Positions 23,720 through 37,146 of a stretch of 64,000 nt of DNA are shown here, in pieces. Origin of the DNA: Ciona savignyi (lineage: Eukaryota; Chordata; Ascidiacea; Phlebobranchia; Cionidae); assembly GCA_000149265.1 (NCBI GenBank), contig CH003021.1, forward strand, positions 888,462 through 952,461, read 5' to 3'. The translations under genes were made by a program, and so were the position numbers. The notes beneath the pieces are model-generated. The model was given only the letters and a program-made list of their open reading frames with translations. It was not told where the DNA came from and ran no database searches. How positions within the stretch are numbered: position 1 is the first letter of the stretch; every line of letters begins with the position of its first letter.

Positions 23720-24697
23720 CTAGATCGCTAAATCATGTGTTTTAAAAAGATTTAATTTGTTTGAGTTCTCTTTACATGCCTAATGACATGCTCACAACAA
23801 TGAAAATAGCACACGTAGTGGCATATTTATAACAGAATGAAAATATCATCACAGCTTAATCAGTGACGAAAGGAAAACTATAAAATGATTTAATCACTTG
23901 CGTTAAATACACAAATAACTCGGGCGTGCTGACCTAAGACTTCAGAAGTGACGTAAGAAAGCATGAATCAGGCCTCATCATTTTGTGCATAAGCTTAGTT
24001 ACGCTATACTGGTAATTAAAGCAGTCTGAAAGACGTATATATTTGTTCTAAAGCAATGACAGGTAGGCCTACACATTAAAACAAATTCCATGAATTAATG
24101 TGTTCTACTGAAAATCCGAACGTCTCAACTCTCAAATCATATTATAACAAACTGCAATACCTTTCGCTACCGTATGGTGAGCTAAAGGTTATCTAACCGT
24201 TACCGGTGTATTGAAGTTTTCTGAAGTATTCGGGCGGTAATCTACTGAATGGCCCGGAGTTTGCTCATTTATAAATTCCGTATGGATCCAAATATGGCCA
24301 ACAACAAAAGGAAATATCCAGTCGGATTAAAGCTTATTTCAAAAATTTCCGGAATTCATACTTTTATCCACAAGGTCACCTCGGCTGTAGATCGGTAGTG
24401 GTCAGGTTGATAAATACAAGCAGTTAACGAAATTTTGACTCTGCGTAGTGTAACTGTTTAGGACTTTAGGTAATGCTACTCTACTAAACCAACACGATAC
24501 AAAGTAATGTGTCCAGAAAGATTTCCAATTTTGACCAAAAAGTCGTGTATTTGCATAAACACACCGTGAATAAAGTAAAAACAGAAGCTTGAAGCAGTAC
24601 ACAGAGTGAGATTGCAAGTTCACCGACAGAAGTTTTGCCGCATAAGTGCGTGAACATGGGTTAAAAGTAAAACCATATTTACAAAAAAGTAAGTGAT

Positions 24698-24716
24698 TTA
24701 ACAACAACAACAACAA
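24698..24716. repeat. (CAA)n microsatellite
   Basis: Short AACAACAACAACAACAA run about 90 bp beyond the DDR stop codon, in its probable 3' UTR. The surrounding 23720-24806 shows no other feature. Confidence 0.85.
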
Positions 24717-24806
24717 ATTGAAAAACTAAAAGCAAACGAACATACGTGTTGACACTGTTTCTACTAGCCTACATCTTTCAAGAAATATAACAAACTTAGG
24801 AAATTT

Positions 24807-27800
24807 TCAGGCACGAGGTGCTGGAACGGGAGGTCTCGTTGTCGGCGGTGGTGGGCGGGTAGATGCTTTTGGAGTAGCTTTTTTCTCCAACAAATAACTA
24901 TGAAGCTGTTGAAAAGTAGGTCGGTCCTCCGGTTGCCGCTTCCAACATTGGCGAATTAAGTTAAAAAGTGTTGCTGGACATCGTTTGGGTTTCGTAATAT
25001 GTACCTAAAAACCACAGTATTTATTTACGATTCCCACAAAAGTTTAAAATTAGAAAAAGTTATAATATAGGACGATAAGCTTGTGGGATAGATAGGATAT
25101 CCATGTTTATCTCCGGGAATGGGATAAACACGGAGGTTAACACACGGGTAATCGTCAGGTCACCTCGCGCCCACCGTCGGGTTACCAGAGCTGTTATGTA
25201 TGATTTGCATGTTTCTTTAATTTGGTAAAACCCAAATAATCCGCTGTGTTCAGGCAATGTCCGTTTAGTGCCTAACCCAAGGACACAATTGACTAGCTAG
25301 CGCCCAGTTTTGAACCTTTCGGTTGAAAGGCGCCGCACTAAACCACCTAACCGGTCGGACATTGAGTATAAGATAAAATGGTTTACACCTAAACAATAAA
25401 ACGTATAATTGAGAAAATAAAATTGTATTCAAGTTTTATTACAGCTTGTAAAATTGGTTATATCAGTTTAACTTAAGTTAGGAAAGGAACGAATTACTGT
25501 TTTGTGATGTATTATAGAAATTCAATAAACAACTTGTCAGCCGAGGCTAACTTACCTCCTCTCCTGTTCGCTTGAAAATGTGGTGCATGTTTTCTATCAC
25601 TTGTTGGTCGGTAAGCGAACTATGCGGTTGAAACTGACAGAACGAAAAAATTTCCCACAAAGTAACTCCGAACGCCCAAACATCGCTTGCGCTGCTGAAC
25701 TTGCCCTTAAATAGACGCGGGAGATTATAGTATCGGCTTTACGCAGAATCGGCACTGCATTTCACAGTCAATGTCGAATCCATTATCGAGAACGAACTGC
25801 TGTTCGTTATATGGTTATCGCTTTCGATTAACTCACCATGAGAACGCACTCCCACGACATCCATCGAATCGGAAGGACCGCCCGCCCCTGGATACGGTAA
25901 TAATCACTCTGGTACATATTACGTGACATTCCGAAGTCAGCGATCCGAATAGAATGTTTGGAGTCGACCAGGCAGTTCCTGGTGGCAAGATCACGGTGCA
26001 CGAACTTGTGTGATGACAAATACCGCATACCGGATGCAATTTGTACGCTCATGTCGACCAGTATTTCATTGCTTAGGAAATTAAAGTTGTTAAACTCCGC
26101 CGTCCTTTCGGAACTATACTTGACCTTGTACAAACCAACTTATAAAACATATTACTATTTTTTAACTTAACAAATTGTAAGTTTCCACGTAAAAAACTGT
26201 CCGTTAAAAACATAGTTAAAGTATATCTAATAGTTCAGAATAAAATTCTTACGTTGCAAACATTTTTGCTTCTTTACAACTAGGGTCGTTTGCCATTTTA
26301 TCAGCTCTTGATTGTAGGTATTGGTTAAGATCGCCATACTCCATGTACTCGGTAATCATTGCGTAAGGCTCGTTGCTGGTGCACACTGCAAGTAAGTGGA
26401 CAATATTCGGGTCTTGCATGTGGCCCATTACTCGAACCTCCTTTAAAAAGTCCTCTCTATAGAAAAAGTTTAAAGTTAACAACGTGATCAAATAAATTGC
26501 ACCATGATGTTTGTGTTGGGGCGTAGCCTATATGACATTGTTCTTCTACAGACAGTTTTACGGTGAAATCGTGCAATATGACGTTGAAGTGATGATTGAT
26601 AAATATAAATATATATTTTTTTAATCTATATAAAGCAATGTAGTTGGTCCCCATAGGCCGAGTGAATAAAAGGCGTGGCCACGCCTACACTATATTTCAT
26701 ATACCAAATAATGAAATTATCAAATGTATCTCATTTAAAACTCACTTTGCGTTCGTTGTTGCGTCGGATCTTAAAACTTTAACAGCAACCAAAACAGGCT
26801 CATCAGGCTCTCCGGGAAACTTGAATCTATAACGCAAGAGATCGCAAGATATGAAAATTGTTTAAATTATTACATATGCTGGTGTGGACTAATCTTTCTA
26901 TACTTGATTGCATAGCTGTATCCGCAAAGTCGGTTTAGCTTAAGGTCATGGGAAAACTAAAGATATAGGAAAATTATCACAATGATTACAACGTAATTTC
27001 GTAGTTTAACTGGTATATTCCCAGCAACTTTGGCCGTATAACACATGTTACAATTTAGTTTAACGAGCGGCACTTAAAGTTCAACTCACTGGGCAGGGGC
27101 AAGTTTACGCAAACTGCAATGCGCTTTGCAGAGCTGCACTTCACCAAACTGTCCTTCACCAAGCTGTTCAACAACTTCTAACTTCTCGCGTGGAAATTCC
27201 GGAGGCTCGTCTCCGTGGAGTGACATCAGACCCATCATTTCTTCTACAAAAAAGATTTCGTTTTAAACATAACCACACTGTAGCAACATTTTAAAAGTAT
27301 GTTCTAAAAGCGATTATCTACACCCTGTCTAACCTTTGAATTTAAACAGCTTACCGTTGTACGAATCTGCGGTCAGGGTACTTGCTGCTGAAGCTGACGC
27401 ACTTGTCGTCCCCGCGGCAAGTTTCTTTTTGTTCTTTTTATGAATAGGCGGCGTTGACCACGGGACAGCGTAAACATTGTTACCAGAAACACCCTGAATC
27501 GTCTAAAATTCGAAATATTTTCACAGGTGAAAATAAATGCAAAGACGCGATGCAACTTTATATAGGGTATAAAAAAATTTATCTATCAGACTTTTAGCTT
27601 AGTAATAAGCAGGAATATTAAATTTACCAACCTGGGCTTCCACAGCTGGCATGAAAATATTTGACTCTGCGTAGTGTGATAAATTAGGTGTGTTTTTCGT
27701 CACGTCGGGTTGATCAAGGAGCCTTCGACAAAATTCTAAAAAAAAGTTCCCATCACTACATAAATACCAGAAAAGAGCATATTTTGCATAAAATCCTGAC

Positions 27801-30800
27801 GTACCTGGTTGATGGTACAAATTTGTCACTTCTGGATTTTGCTGATAAGGTGGCGGTGGTGACAGGACGGCATCTCTTGGTTGCAAATACAAGTTGTCGT
27901 TTGTTGGCAGCACGGTCGGTTCAATCTGTACAAAAGTTTGAGACTATAAAGGTGAAAATTCAATCATTAAACTTAAAAGAGAACCGAACATCCCCAACTA
28001 ACAATTTAAGTACGTGTTGCCCTATAAATGTATTTATTTTGTCAACAAGTTTCTTTCATCATATGCGGCTTCGTTAGATTTCTTTTCAAATTTACAGAGT
28101 TTATTCAAACAGAATTACTTTAAAATAAATAATGATGGTTATTTCGAAACGTTAATGATCGTTTTTCAAATTACTGGTGGGTATGAAACTGACCCCGTTC
28201 ACCTACACAGAGGAGATATTTCGGTCATTTTAATATAAGTTGACAACACACCTTTCCCTGATAAATGGGCATTGGAGGTTTGGAATCCATGACACCGTTG
28301 ATACAACGACCGTTTGACGAGGACTGGCTTGAAATTGGTTCCAATGTTACCATGTGATCAGCTCTTGCGCAAACGTCACTATTTCGGCTGTAGGAAAACC
28401 TTAGCGGTGTGTGCTAAAGAAAAAGAAAGTCAAAGTAAATACGCGCTTTATAAAAAGGTATTTTTTAACTAACCATTTTTTTACGAAGTCGATGCTGCCT
28501 GTAGCAAAGCCCAAGGACTATGATCATTAAGAGAGCTATGACGCCGATAAGACTTCCAATGATAACTGGTAAATTGCTTGATACAGTTGGAGTTACGGTT
28601 GGTTCGTTAGTCGTATTCTTTTCGGCATTTGCTGGGTCTCCATACCGTGCAGCCTCATGAGCCGGCAACTCATCTAAAATTCAAACAAATGTTATGGTTC
28701 AATGTAGTACTCAAATACTGGTTAGTTTATTAGTAATGGACATGTTAATCTCAACAAACACGCATGCAATCACAAAAATCATGATACCGGTGTGTGACTG
28801 ACTATTTAATGAAATAAACATGCAAATAAATGAACACCGCCACGTTAGGGAATTAACGATCGCAGAATGCATTTTAATTCAAACATCAAAAAGCCACACA
28901 CATGGCCTTGTTCTTTTGTTGGTAATTAGTTTTAACTGCAACCCAATAAAGCGATAAAAGGTCTTCAAAACTAAAATCGACTTCGAAAACCAGGAATTAA
29001 CAGCACGCCAAGACAAAGCTAAGCGTTGGCAAAGTACCAGATTTTTTAGGAACAACTGGCCATCCCGGAACGTGTGGTGGAGTTCTGGGGAACATCAGCG
29101 ACACATTGGGGTCGATTGTCACGTGACCTGTGCAGACGACATGCGTGCACATAGACATATTACAGTATATTTAAACATAATGGGCAACTGGCATGCACGA
29201 ACATAACATGAATACTGTAAATTGTAAAAACTTAGTTTTCCCGAATTTACTCCCGAAATATATTAGCTTATATGGGCTATAAATTTAATATTTCAAATTG
29301 TTATAATGCAATGGTGCCCATTTAAAATAAGGGGATGCACAAATACTGTAGTTTAGATGATTGGAATCATACACTTACTGTTGTTAAACTCAATTTCGCT
29401 AATTAGCAGCAGTTGATCTTGAATTCGGAAGGTTGCGCGGACATAACGGGCAATTGAGCCTTGCAGGGGGACATTAACGAAACGAGATGTAGGGTCAAAC
29501 GCATCATTGGGTACTTCGTAAGCAAGATGGCGGGAACCAGAAATGCTCGGGAATGTTTTTCCGTTTAAACTGAAAGCCACTTTGACCGACGAGAATAATC
29601 TGTGTTTGAAATGTTTTCAATTAGGCAATAATGCAATGTTTTATATTTGAACGTGTAATTTCGCATGTACGTATGTTGGGTTTTATGGACCTATTGTGTA
29701 AACGTGATTGTAAATCAATCACAAAACTAGCACACTCCCAATGCGATAATATTTTATCCATTACGTCATTTTTAGAAGTCCGCAATTGATACGACTGTTG
29801 ACGCTCTTGGGAATTAAAACCATAGCCAAGTTAGATAAGAACGAATCAAGTGCACTCAGAATTCCATTTACACTATATAAAGATATACAATACTCTTACT
29901 TTATCCTCATGAATCAGACAAGCGGGTTATCAGATATTTAATAGTCACATTATCCTGCTGCCCCCATTATGGAAAACAATATTGCAGTATATTGTAATTG
30001 AGGCGTTTCTACTGTTTTAGTTCAGCCTATTAAGTCATTGGGTTAAGACTACGTTCGTTAAATCCCTTGCTCAAGGACACAATTACCTATATTAAAGGTA
30101 GGTCCTATAAGCTTGAGGCTGGTTTTCATCGAACGGGTACACCACTGACGCTCTTACCGAATGGACAAAACATACTGACCTGGCCCTTATTGTCATATCG
30201 TTGCTGCAGTGGACCCGCATAAGAGTGAAATTCCTGACGTCAGCAAATCGAAACGTTAGAGTTACCTCATTGGTATTTGCAGCCGACCATCCTACATAAT
30301 CGAAACCAATCCATCGCGATGACACTCGGGAATTCGTCTACGAAAATTTGAATCATTGGAAAAGTGCTCATTGCTTTTAGATTGGCCGAAATCGATAAAA
30401 AGCCTATACCAACCCGAGATAAATCGTTGTCACCAATAATACCATCTGAAAGCTGGCCCAGGCCGCTTCGAAACCAAGTTGATGTTTTCGTTCCGTCATA
30501 TGTATCGTCGGAATACTTAGTGTTTGTCGATTTTTTCTGATTGTTTCCAAAACCAGAATCTTCTGGAGTAGGAAGGTCATACGAAACCAAGCCAGCTAAG
30601 ATTTAAAGTGGGTAAAAATACAGAACGTAACAGGAAATCGATAGAACTTACACGTCCAATGACAGCCATACAACTCCAGTCGCAAACACACCGACATTGG
30701 TCTTGTTGAAACAGGAATAATCCGGATGTAACTAGCTCCTGCCACACCAGGGTTCAACATTTGTCGTTTAACGGTTTTTGTATCAGAGTTTCCTTGCAAC

Positions 30801-32858
30801 AACTGCAACAAAATAACATTATTGAAATCATACAAAAATAGTTTGTCTGACTTTTATTCAAGCAAAACACACACCTTTACTCCCATATAATTCGTCCACT
30901 GAAACCATGTCTCGCCGTCTCTAGAGTAGTTTAGCATGTAACTCTTTGTGTATTCTCTACCTAATCCATTAGCGTACCTGTAGGGCAATATAAAAGCATT
31001 GTAAAACTTGACTCTCGTGAATATTTGAAAAAGTATTGATCATCACCTTCCTTGTGTGGCAACATTAGTTATGAAGTTTGGCTCTGGTAGGTCGATTTGA
31101 AGATATTGATCGGATTCGCCTGGCAGGATGTATCCCGATGGACACCAAGCTCCGTCGCCTTCATTTCTTTCCAGTCTGGGGTTAATTATCGATCAAGATA
31201 GATATGATGCTCATTACTTTTAACATAGATATTGCGTGTGTTTGTGAATTAAATATAATTAAAAATAGAAAAAGTAGCCATTCTAGATTAGTTCTGCATA
31301 TTGCATTGCCGTATTATGCAAGAATACGTTTAACACTAACAACTAAAAGTTCTTATAAGACTTCTTTAATTACCCGCTCCCTACGATACATATTCCATAT
31401 AGCCCAAGTGATATATTAAGAGATACCCATGTAAATGCAAACAAGACACACGGAGTTGATGTTGTAGACACAACCACGCCCTCATGTCCTCACACATTAC
31501 ACCGTGAAGAGTGACGTAAGAATATATGAAAATCCTTTTCCGTTCCGTCAACATCAATATTAGTAAACAACCCAATAAACAAGACACAATTACCTTGCAT
31601 ACATGCCCTGCGTCCCGGCGGCGTGGTGGCTTGAACTTGACAAAGCTCGGTCTGGAATTCGCTTACTTTGCATCCCAAGCGCATGACGACAAACTGTAAA
31701 CAACATAATCGAGGTTTGTATATTATTGAAGCAGAATGTGTTACCAGTACTTTATTCATCCAACTGGTACAATAATAAACCAAAATGTGCTACGACATCA
31801 TAAAGTTTGATATACTGAATTATATACTGATAAACGTAATTCATTAAAGGTGAAATGGCAATTTCTTAATAAAAGCTTTCCACCTTCACAGCGGATTAAG
31901 ACGTGAAGCTAAATGACTTCTAACTTTCTCAGATTAAACGCATACATTTAGCAGTGAAAGTAATGCACTCTGGCAGATTACACGAATAGTAAGGGTCATT
32001 AAGCCGATTTCGTGCACGAATTAACACTAAAAGCGTGCTTGAAACCAAGGTCAACTAAAAGTACATGTAAACTTTTAAACAAAAGTTATGGGGCACATGT
32101 TTGTAAAATTAAATGTTTTTTAAATGACAGATTTAGTTTTACTTCGTTGACCATTAATCAAAAAAAGTATACCCGAAAATATAGAATAATCCAATTAACC
32201 CGCAGTGGGAAAATCCGTACTTTACGAAGTCTCAATTTCAAAGGACGTCTGGATTTTAATCCCATTAGATATAGCAGACTTCGATATCAAACAGTCAAAA
32301 GAAAAATACCGGGTTTGTGTTACTTAAAACGGTGTGCTACAATCTGTTCCATAATGTCGTCCATGGTATTGTTATGTACTTAAAATTAAATTGAATTTCC
32401 TTACAAATCAATGGCTAAATAAGTGTAGTAGATGCTCTGAAGTCACATCTATAATACCAGAGTAAAAAAAGGTCAGGCCTGAAGCCAATAAATCAAAACC
32501 GCAAAGTTTGCCAGAGAAATGTCACAGGCAAAGCATCACGAAGTATTTCCCATGCGAATTGGAAACTTTACACCTGTCGTTAAGTACCACATACCTTTTG
32601 ATTACGCAATGGAAAGTTAAACAACTGTTATGATAAACTAAAAATACGCTTTAAAATGTGTTTAATTGAGGGGTTTGTCGGAAATCGCTAACATTATGCT
32701 ATAACAGAAACGAAACGAAACAGAGATAGGGCTTGTTTTGGCAACGGCCTCAGTTTACCTGTGTCTATTTGTGCTGATGTCATTTGCACGTTTGATCGAA
32801 CGCAGATCAGCACAGCAATGGTAATTACCCATCGATCACTTAAAATTAACAACTTCAT
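24807..32858 (-). CDS. DDR: Discoidin domain receptor tyrosine kinase (DDR1/DDR2 type)
   Basis: A collagen-activated receptor tyrosine kinase. Coding exons in order: 32759-32858, 31594-31693, 31047-31175, 30875-30977, 30652-30802, 30414-30595, 30180-30337, 29379-29599, 29038-29127, 28474-28673, 28252-28413, 27805-27925, 27632-27735, 27355-27502, 27090-27243, 26746-26826, 26253-26456, 25837-26113, 25556-25705, 24807-25004. They total 3033 nt, 1010 aa (human DDR1 913). Signal peptide [18 protein letters not shown]. Discoidin domain about 34-190 ([14 protein letters not shown] ... [14 protein letters not shown]), DS-like domain to about 385 ([20 protein letters not shown]), transmembrane about 446-469. 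The juxtamembrane carries PPPPYQQNP and HYAES...NVYAVP as in DDRs. Kinase: GEGQFGEV (685-692), VAVK724, HRDLATRN with D844, DFG 862-864, activation loop [14 protein letters not shown]. It ends in a Pro-rich tail after the kinase. The acceptor of exon 18 (26114-26115) has a weak pyrimidine tract. Confidence 0.96.
25087..25360 (-). mobile_element. tRNA-derived SINE in DDR last intron
   Basis: Reverse-orientation copy, from GATAGGATATCCATGTTTAT through CACCGTCGGGTTACC and GTTCAGGCAATGTCC to the head CCACCTAACCGGTCGGAC. Several substitutions and a short internal loss around 25195. Inserted in the same transcriptional direction as DDR. Confidence 0.9.
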
Positions 32859-35800
32859 CGTGCACCTTGGTCCACTAACTCAGCATAAAAGTCAAGTTGC
32901 TGTCTTCAGAAAACCAAATTCAAGCTAGAACATGCGTGAGCGATGATTACGTCACACTGGCTTAATGATTAACGAAATGTTACCAATACTTCAACTAATA
33001 GCATATTCTGTTAAGGGAAGGTAATAGTTATAACTGATGCAACGTACATACCACTAGTTTCTGATTGTTTATTCAAAGCCTCTGAAAATGTATTTCTACA
33101 AACAGTTCACCAAATGCTGTACTGTGTAAACATAGTGTATTTAACTGACTGTTTTTCATCTACGAATATAAAACTTACGTCACCTTTAGTTGTATACGAA
33201 CTGTAACGTTACACTTTAATAGTTCATTTGATACCCCTCTGACGTTTAACAAAGTAAAATTCGATAAACCTTTCTTGAAAACCTGCGTCTGAGTTGTAAG
33301 GCAATGGTTACTAAACCTTGATGATTATCGCTCATGACTAACTCACAAGCAATGGACGAGTAAATCGAAACGAGACGGCAAATTTCAAGCACTGTCGCAG
33401 CAAGAAAGAAGGCAGGAAATGAAGCGAATCTCTTCAACATTAGACGGAGCCGCAACTCTTGCGAAAAAAGCCCGGGATTATAACGTCTGCTTGTGACGGA
33501 CGCCACCTTACAATAGCTCAGCGGGTATTGTTCGTTGTACCAAAACAGCGTGAAATATTAGGAGACAAAAATATGTATCCTATTAATAATAAAGGTCGTC
33601 TGCATCTCTGATTGATTGACGGAAAATGTATTGCTTTAATAAGTCAAGCATTTTCCCCTAAACAAGGCTATACAACTTTGTAAAGATGAAACAATGACAA
33701 TCAAAATCTTTACCGAGATGCCAGAATCACTGCTAATGATCTAAAAACAAATCGGGTGAACTCCTGACCCATTTTCTTAGCTCCTATTTGCTTTTAAGAA
33801 AGTGGCCCACCAATCGTAAACACACTAAACATGATTTCAAGTACCGTTGATCCACTTTTATGTTTCCGTGTGTATATAGTAATCAGATCAAAAAAATGTA
33901 GTTTTTCATTTAGTCGGCTGATATTCTAAATTACTTGGCACCGTTTAACGAATTATTAGCAGCAATTTACAGTAACGGCATGTCGTAAACTAATGTTGGA
34001 CAAAGACAAACGACGCGTCCTATCTCCACGGTCGATTTTACATAGAATTGACAACACCTAATAATTACATAACGAACGATGCTCGAGTGCCATTTGAAGT
34101 CGATCGTAAATTTGAGCACACTTTGCCGCGAAAAGGGCGTTCCTGACCAGGGAAAGTGCCAAGTTTGGGTTGGTGTAATCACTCAGATTGTTAATAACGT
34201 CATGGCTATTTATATACCATGTTTCACCAGGATAGAAATATGACGAATTGTACAAATAAAAAGTAAACGTTTATCTCATAATACAATTAGTATCCATGGA
34301 ATGCTCTTTCAATTCTCATTACGCTTATTTGGTTTAAAGTAAATCATTTTTAACTCGTGGATAAATGATACTGTGTGCATACATTTGTTTTAAAAGTTTC
34401 AATTTAGACGATGTCGGCTTCTTATAACCTAGGATAACAAATATAACTTTTGCCATGTGTATGCCACCGCCGTGAAGTTGCCAGGGAAATTTCTGCAAGG
34501 TTGTTGTAGTTGGATTTAGTTCATTTTTTTGAACAAGCCATTGGAGTCTCCTGTGGCACATCAATATTCTGTAAGTGCGTGTATGACTTTGTTATAAAGT
34601 GCGAGTAAAATTTATTCAATTATTTTACACTGGCATTCAATATAATGTGCCCTGAGACGTCGAAATGCAGACAATTCTGATTATTATGTGAACCTTTGCG
34701 GAGATGTTTGTTTGTATTTACACGGTAGGATGTAAACAAAGCAACCGCCTTATCACCGCGGGTGTCACCTTCTTAGGTAAGTGTGATTTACTATGTAAAC
34801 ATAACACTTTTAGTTTTTCCATTTAATCAACATTTTGCAAAGGTTTAACATTTTTAAAACAAAACTTTAAAAGGTCGAAAACCTACATAGATCAATGGGT
34901 AAACGTCTGTTTTGTATATCCCACCGACATTGACGATGGCAAGATCCATTTTAAAGGATTACGAATGTAGGTGGTATACTAAAAATATTTCTTTTTTAAC
35001 AGGCATTATAAATGTATCAGACTAAACAGGAACGTTTTTCTTTTTTTAAAATAACCGTATAGTAAACCGAAAAAAACATCGAATGGGGCAATATCTTTTA
35101 TCAATAGACTTAGAATTTACACAAATATCGTCGACTCGCTTTTGATTAGTTTATGTTTCATCGCAGCGGGAAACTCCGTGGTGAATAGAAGGAGCTTATT
35201 AAACTAATATCACGCTAGTGTTTGAGCAAGAGCTTCGGAATGTATCCAACCGAAATTCAGAGCATCGTAGTATTATCTTGTCTCGTCCTCACCAAGGCAC
35301 GTGCTTGTTTATCCACAGTTTCCTCCAGATGCGATAATGTTTACCGAAGGTCTCAACAAGATTTAATAAAGATTTATATATCAAACCAAATGCTATACTG
35401 CGTGTATTGCATCTGCAAGTGGCATGCTATATAGCATGAGCGACGGCTGCATATTAAAAGGATACTTAATCACGTAAGGATTAGGAAAACGCTACCAAAA
35501 ACTAAAAGATACATTTTTGCCAGAATGTCGACTTATCCACAGTGTGGGGCCTCGAAATTTAATTAAACAGGACCATAAAATGTTCAACCTAAAATGGAAT
35601 TTACAGAAGTTAAGCTTCTATTCCTTGAGGTTAAGTCAGAAAATATCGTTTTTTTAGAATTTTATTTTGTATAATCGTCGCGTTAACCGTTTGGCCACAT
35701 GACCGCACTTCGCCAAAAATAGTACGTTACAATTACGTTTTTGGTCTAAACAGCGACATCAGTGGTTAAACACCATATTGCGAACTTATGCGCTAACAAA

Positions 35801-36504
35801 AATGGTAGATTTATTTTTACTATAACAAAAGGTTTACAACTATTTTAGCTGTCAAATTTTTATATAGTTGATAACGCATGTTTACACCATGACCGGTGGT
35901 TTATTTTTTTTTATAAAAAGTAAAAAAAAATAGTTATGTTTACCATGTGTATTGTTATATTATACAGGGTAAATGTGCACTTGTAGTTGCGCACCACACA
36001 TGGGTTATGTTCAGATGCGAAATTCTAAGTGGATAATACATCGATTAAGTTTAAAGTGCAAAAGCGGATAACCGAACCAAATTCACAGGAATCGGAAACG
36101 TGGCTGGTGATATCACTATACATATGATTCATTTGATGAGAACCGGATAGACACGGACTTACTCTTTTGCATAGCGACAACAGCAAGTTCTGTTTAGTTC
36201 AGATTTGAGTACTCTGGTTGGAAATGTTGCTCAGTACTTCTTTCTGTTTTATTTCACCTTTTTAAAGGTATTTTAAATAACAAAACCTCCGGTTTTCAGC
36301 TATAATGCAACCCAAATCAGCAACGATCGGCGTCTAATAATATGTTAAAGCAATGTTTATAAGAATTCGAAGCAATATTAACTTGTATAACTGTGGTGAA
36401 TCTAACAAGATAAATAAAAAAAACCTATATAACTATATAACTAACTTTTTTTAACTATATATAACAGGTGGAAAAATAAGAAAAAATAAACGACGAAAGA
36501 AATT
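32859..36504. other. Divergent intergenic region DDR / granulin gene
   Basis: About 3.6 kb with the 5' ends of two divergent genes. I see no supported coding exons: the short open frames here are of chance length and match nothing known to me. The granulin start is preceded at 36469-36470 by a 3' splice site (TTTTTTTAACTATATATAACAG). No SINE or hAT element recognised. Promoters could not be pinned down. Confidence 0.5.
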
Positions 36505-37115
36505 ATGTATTTTTGCAATTATGCATCTTATTTCGTAGTTTATGCTTTATTGCTCTCAGGCAGTGTTACTTTGGATGTTCTGGCAAATGTGATGTGCGAT
36601 ACCTCGCATTATTGTCCAAGTGGTAACACTTGCTGTAAGCTATCGAGTGGTCAATGGGGATGTTGTCCATTACCCAAGGTAAGGTCGCAACGTAGATTGA
36701 AAAACTTGCAATTTGTAGGTAATACTTATATCTACAGGCTGTATGCTGCAAAGATCAAAAGCACTGTTGTCCTTCAGGCTATACCTGTGGTGTTTCGGGC
36801 TTATGCATTAGAATAAGTGGTTCGAAAGTCATTCCATGGTTAACCAAAACAGGTACATTTTTATTTTATAGATACATCCCGTTAACGAGATATCAAACTG
36901 ATTTAATTGCAGCTCTTCCACTTTTTGTCAATTTTTTGGCAATAACGGCAAAGGCAAATGCCAATTCACACATCATATTAAAACAACATAGGCTTAAACT
37001 AGGTATTAGATTCCCTGCGATTAACAAATAACACTTAGTATTTCTTAAACAGAGTGCAAAACGTTTGTTTTCGCAAGCAGACATCAATGGATTCTCGAGT
37101 TAACAATCCAAACTC

Positions 37116-37146
<31 letters not shown>

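Noticed and set aside
33246..33506. 86-codon minus-strand frame upstream of DDR
   Set aside because: No motif, no splice or family support; chance length.
36505..36816. Longer 103-codon reading of the granulin exon
   Set aside because: It reads through a 59-bp intron with good GT..AG sites; splicing restores the 12-cysteine module.
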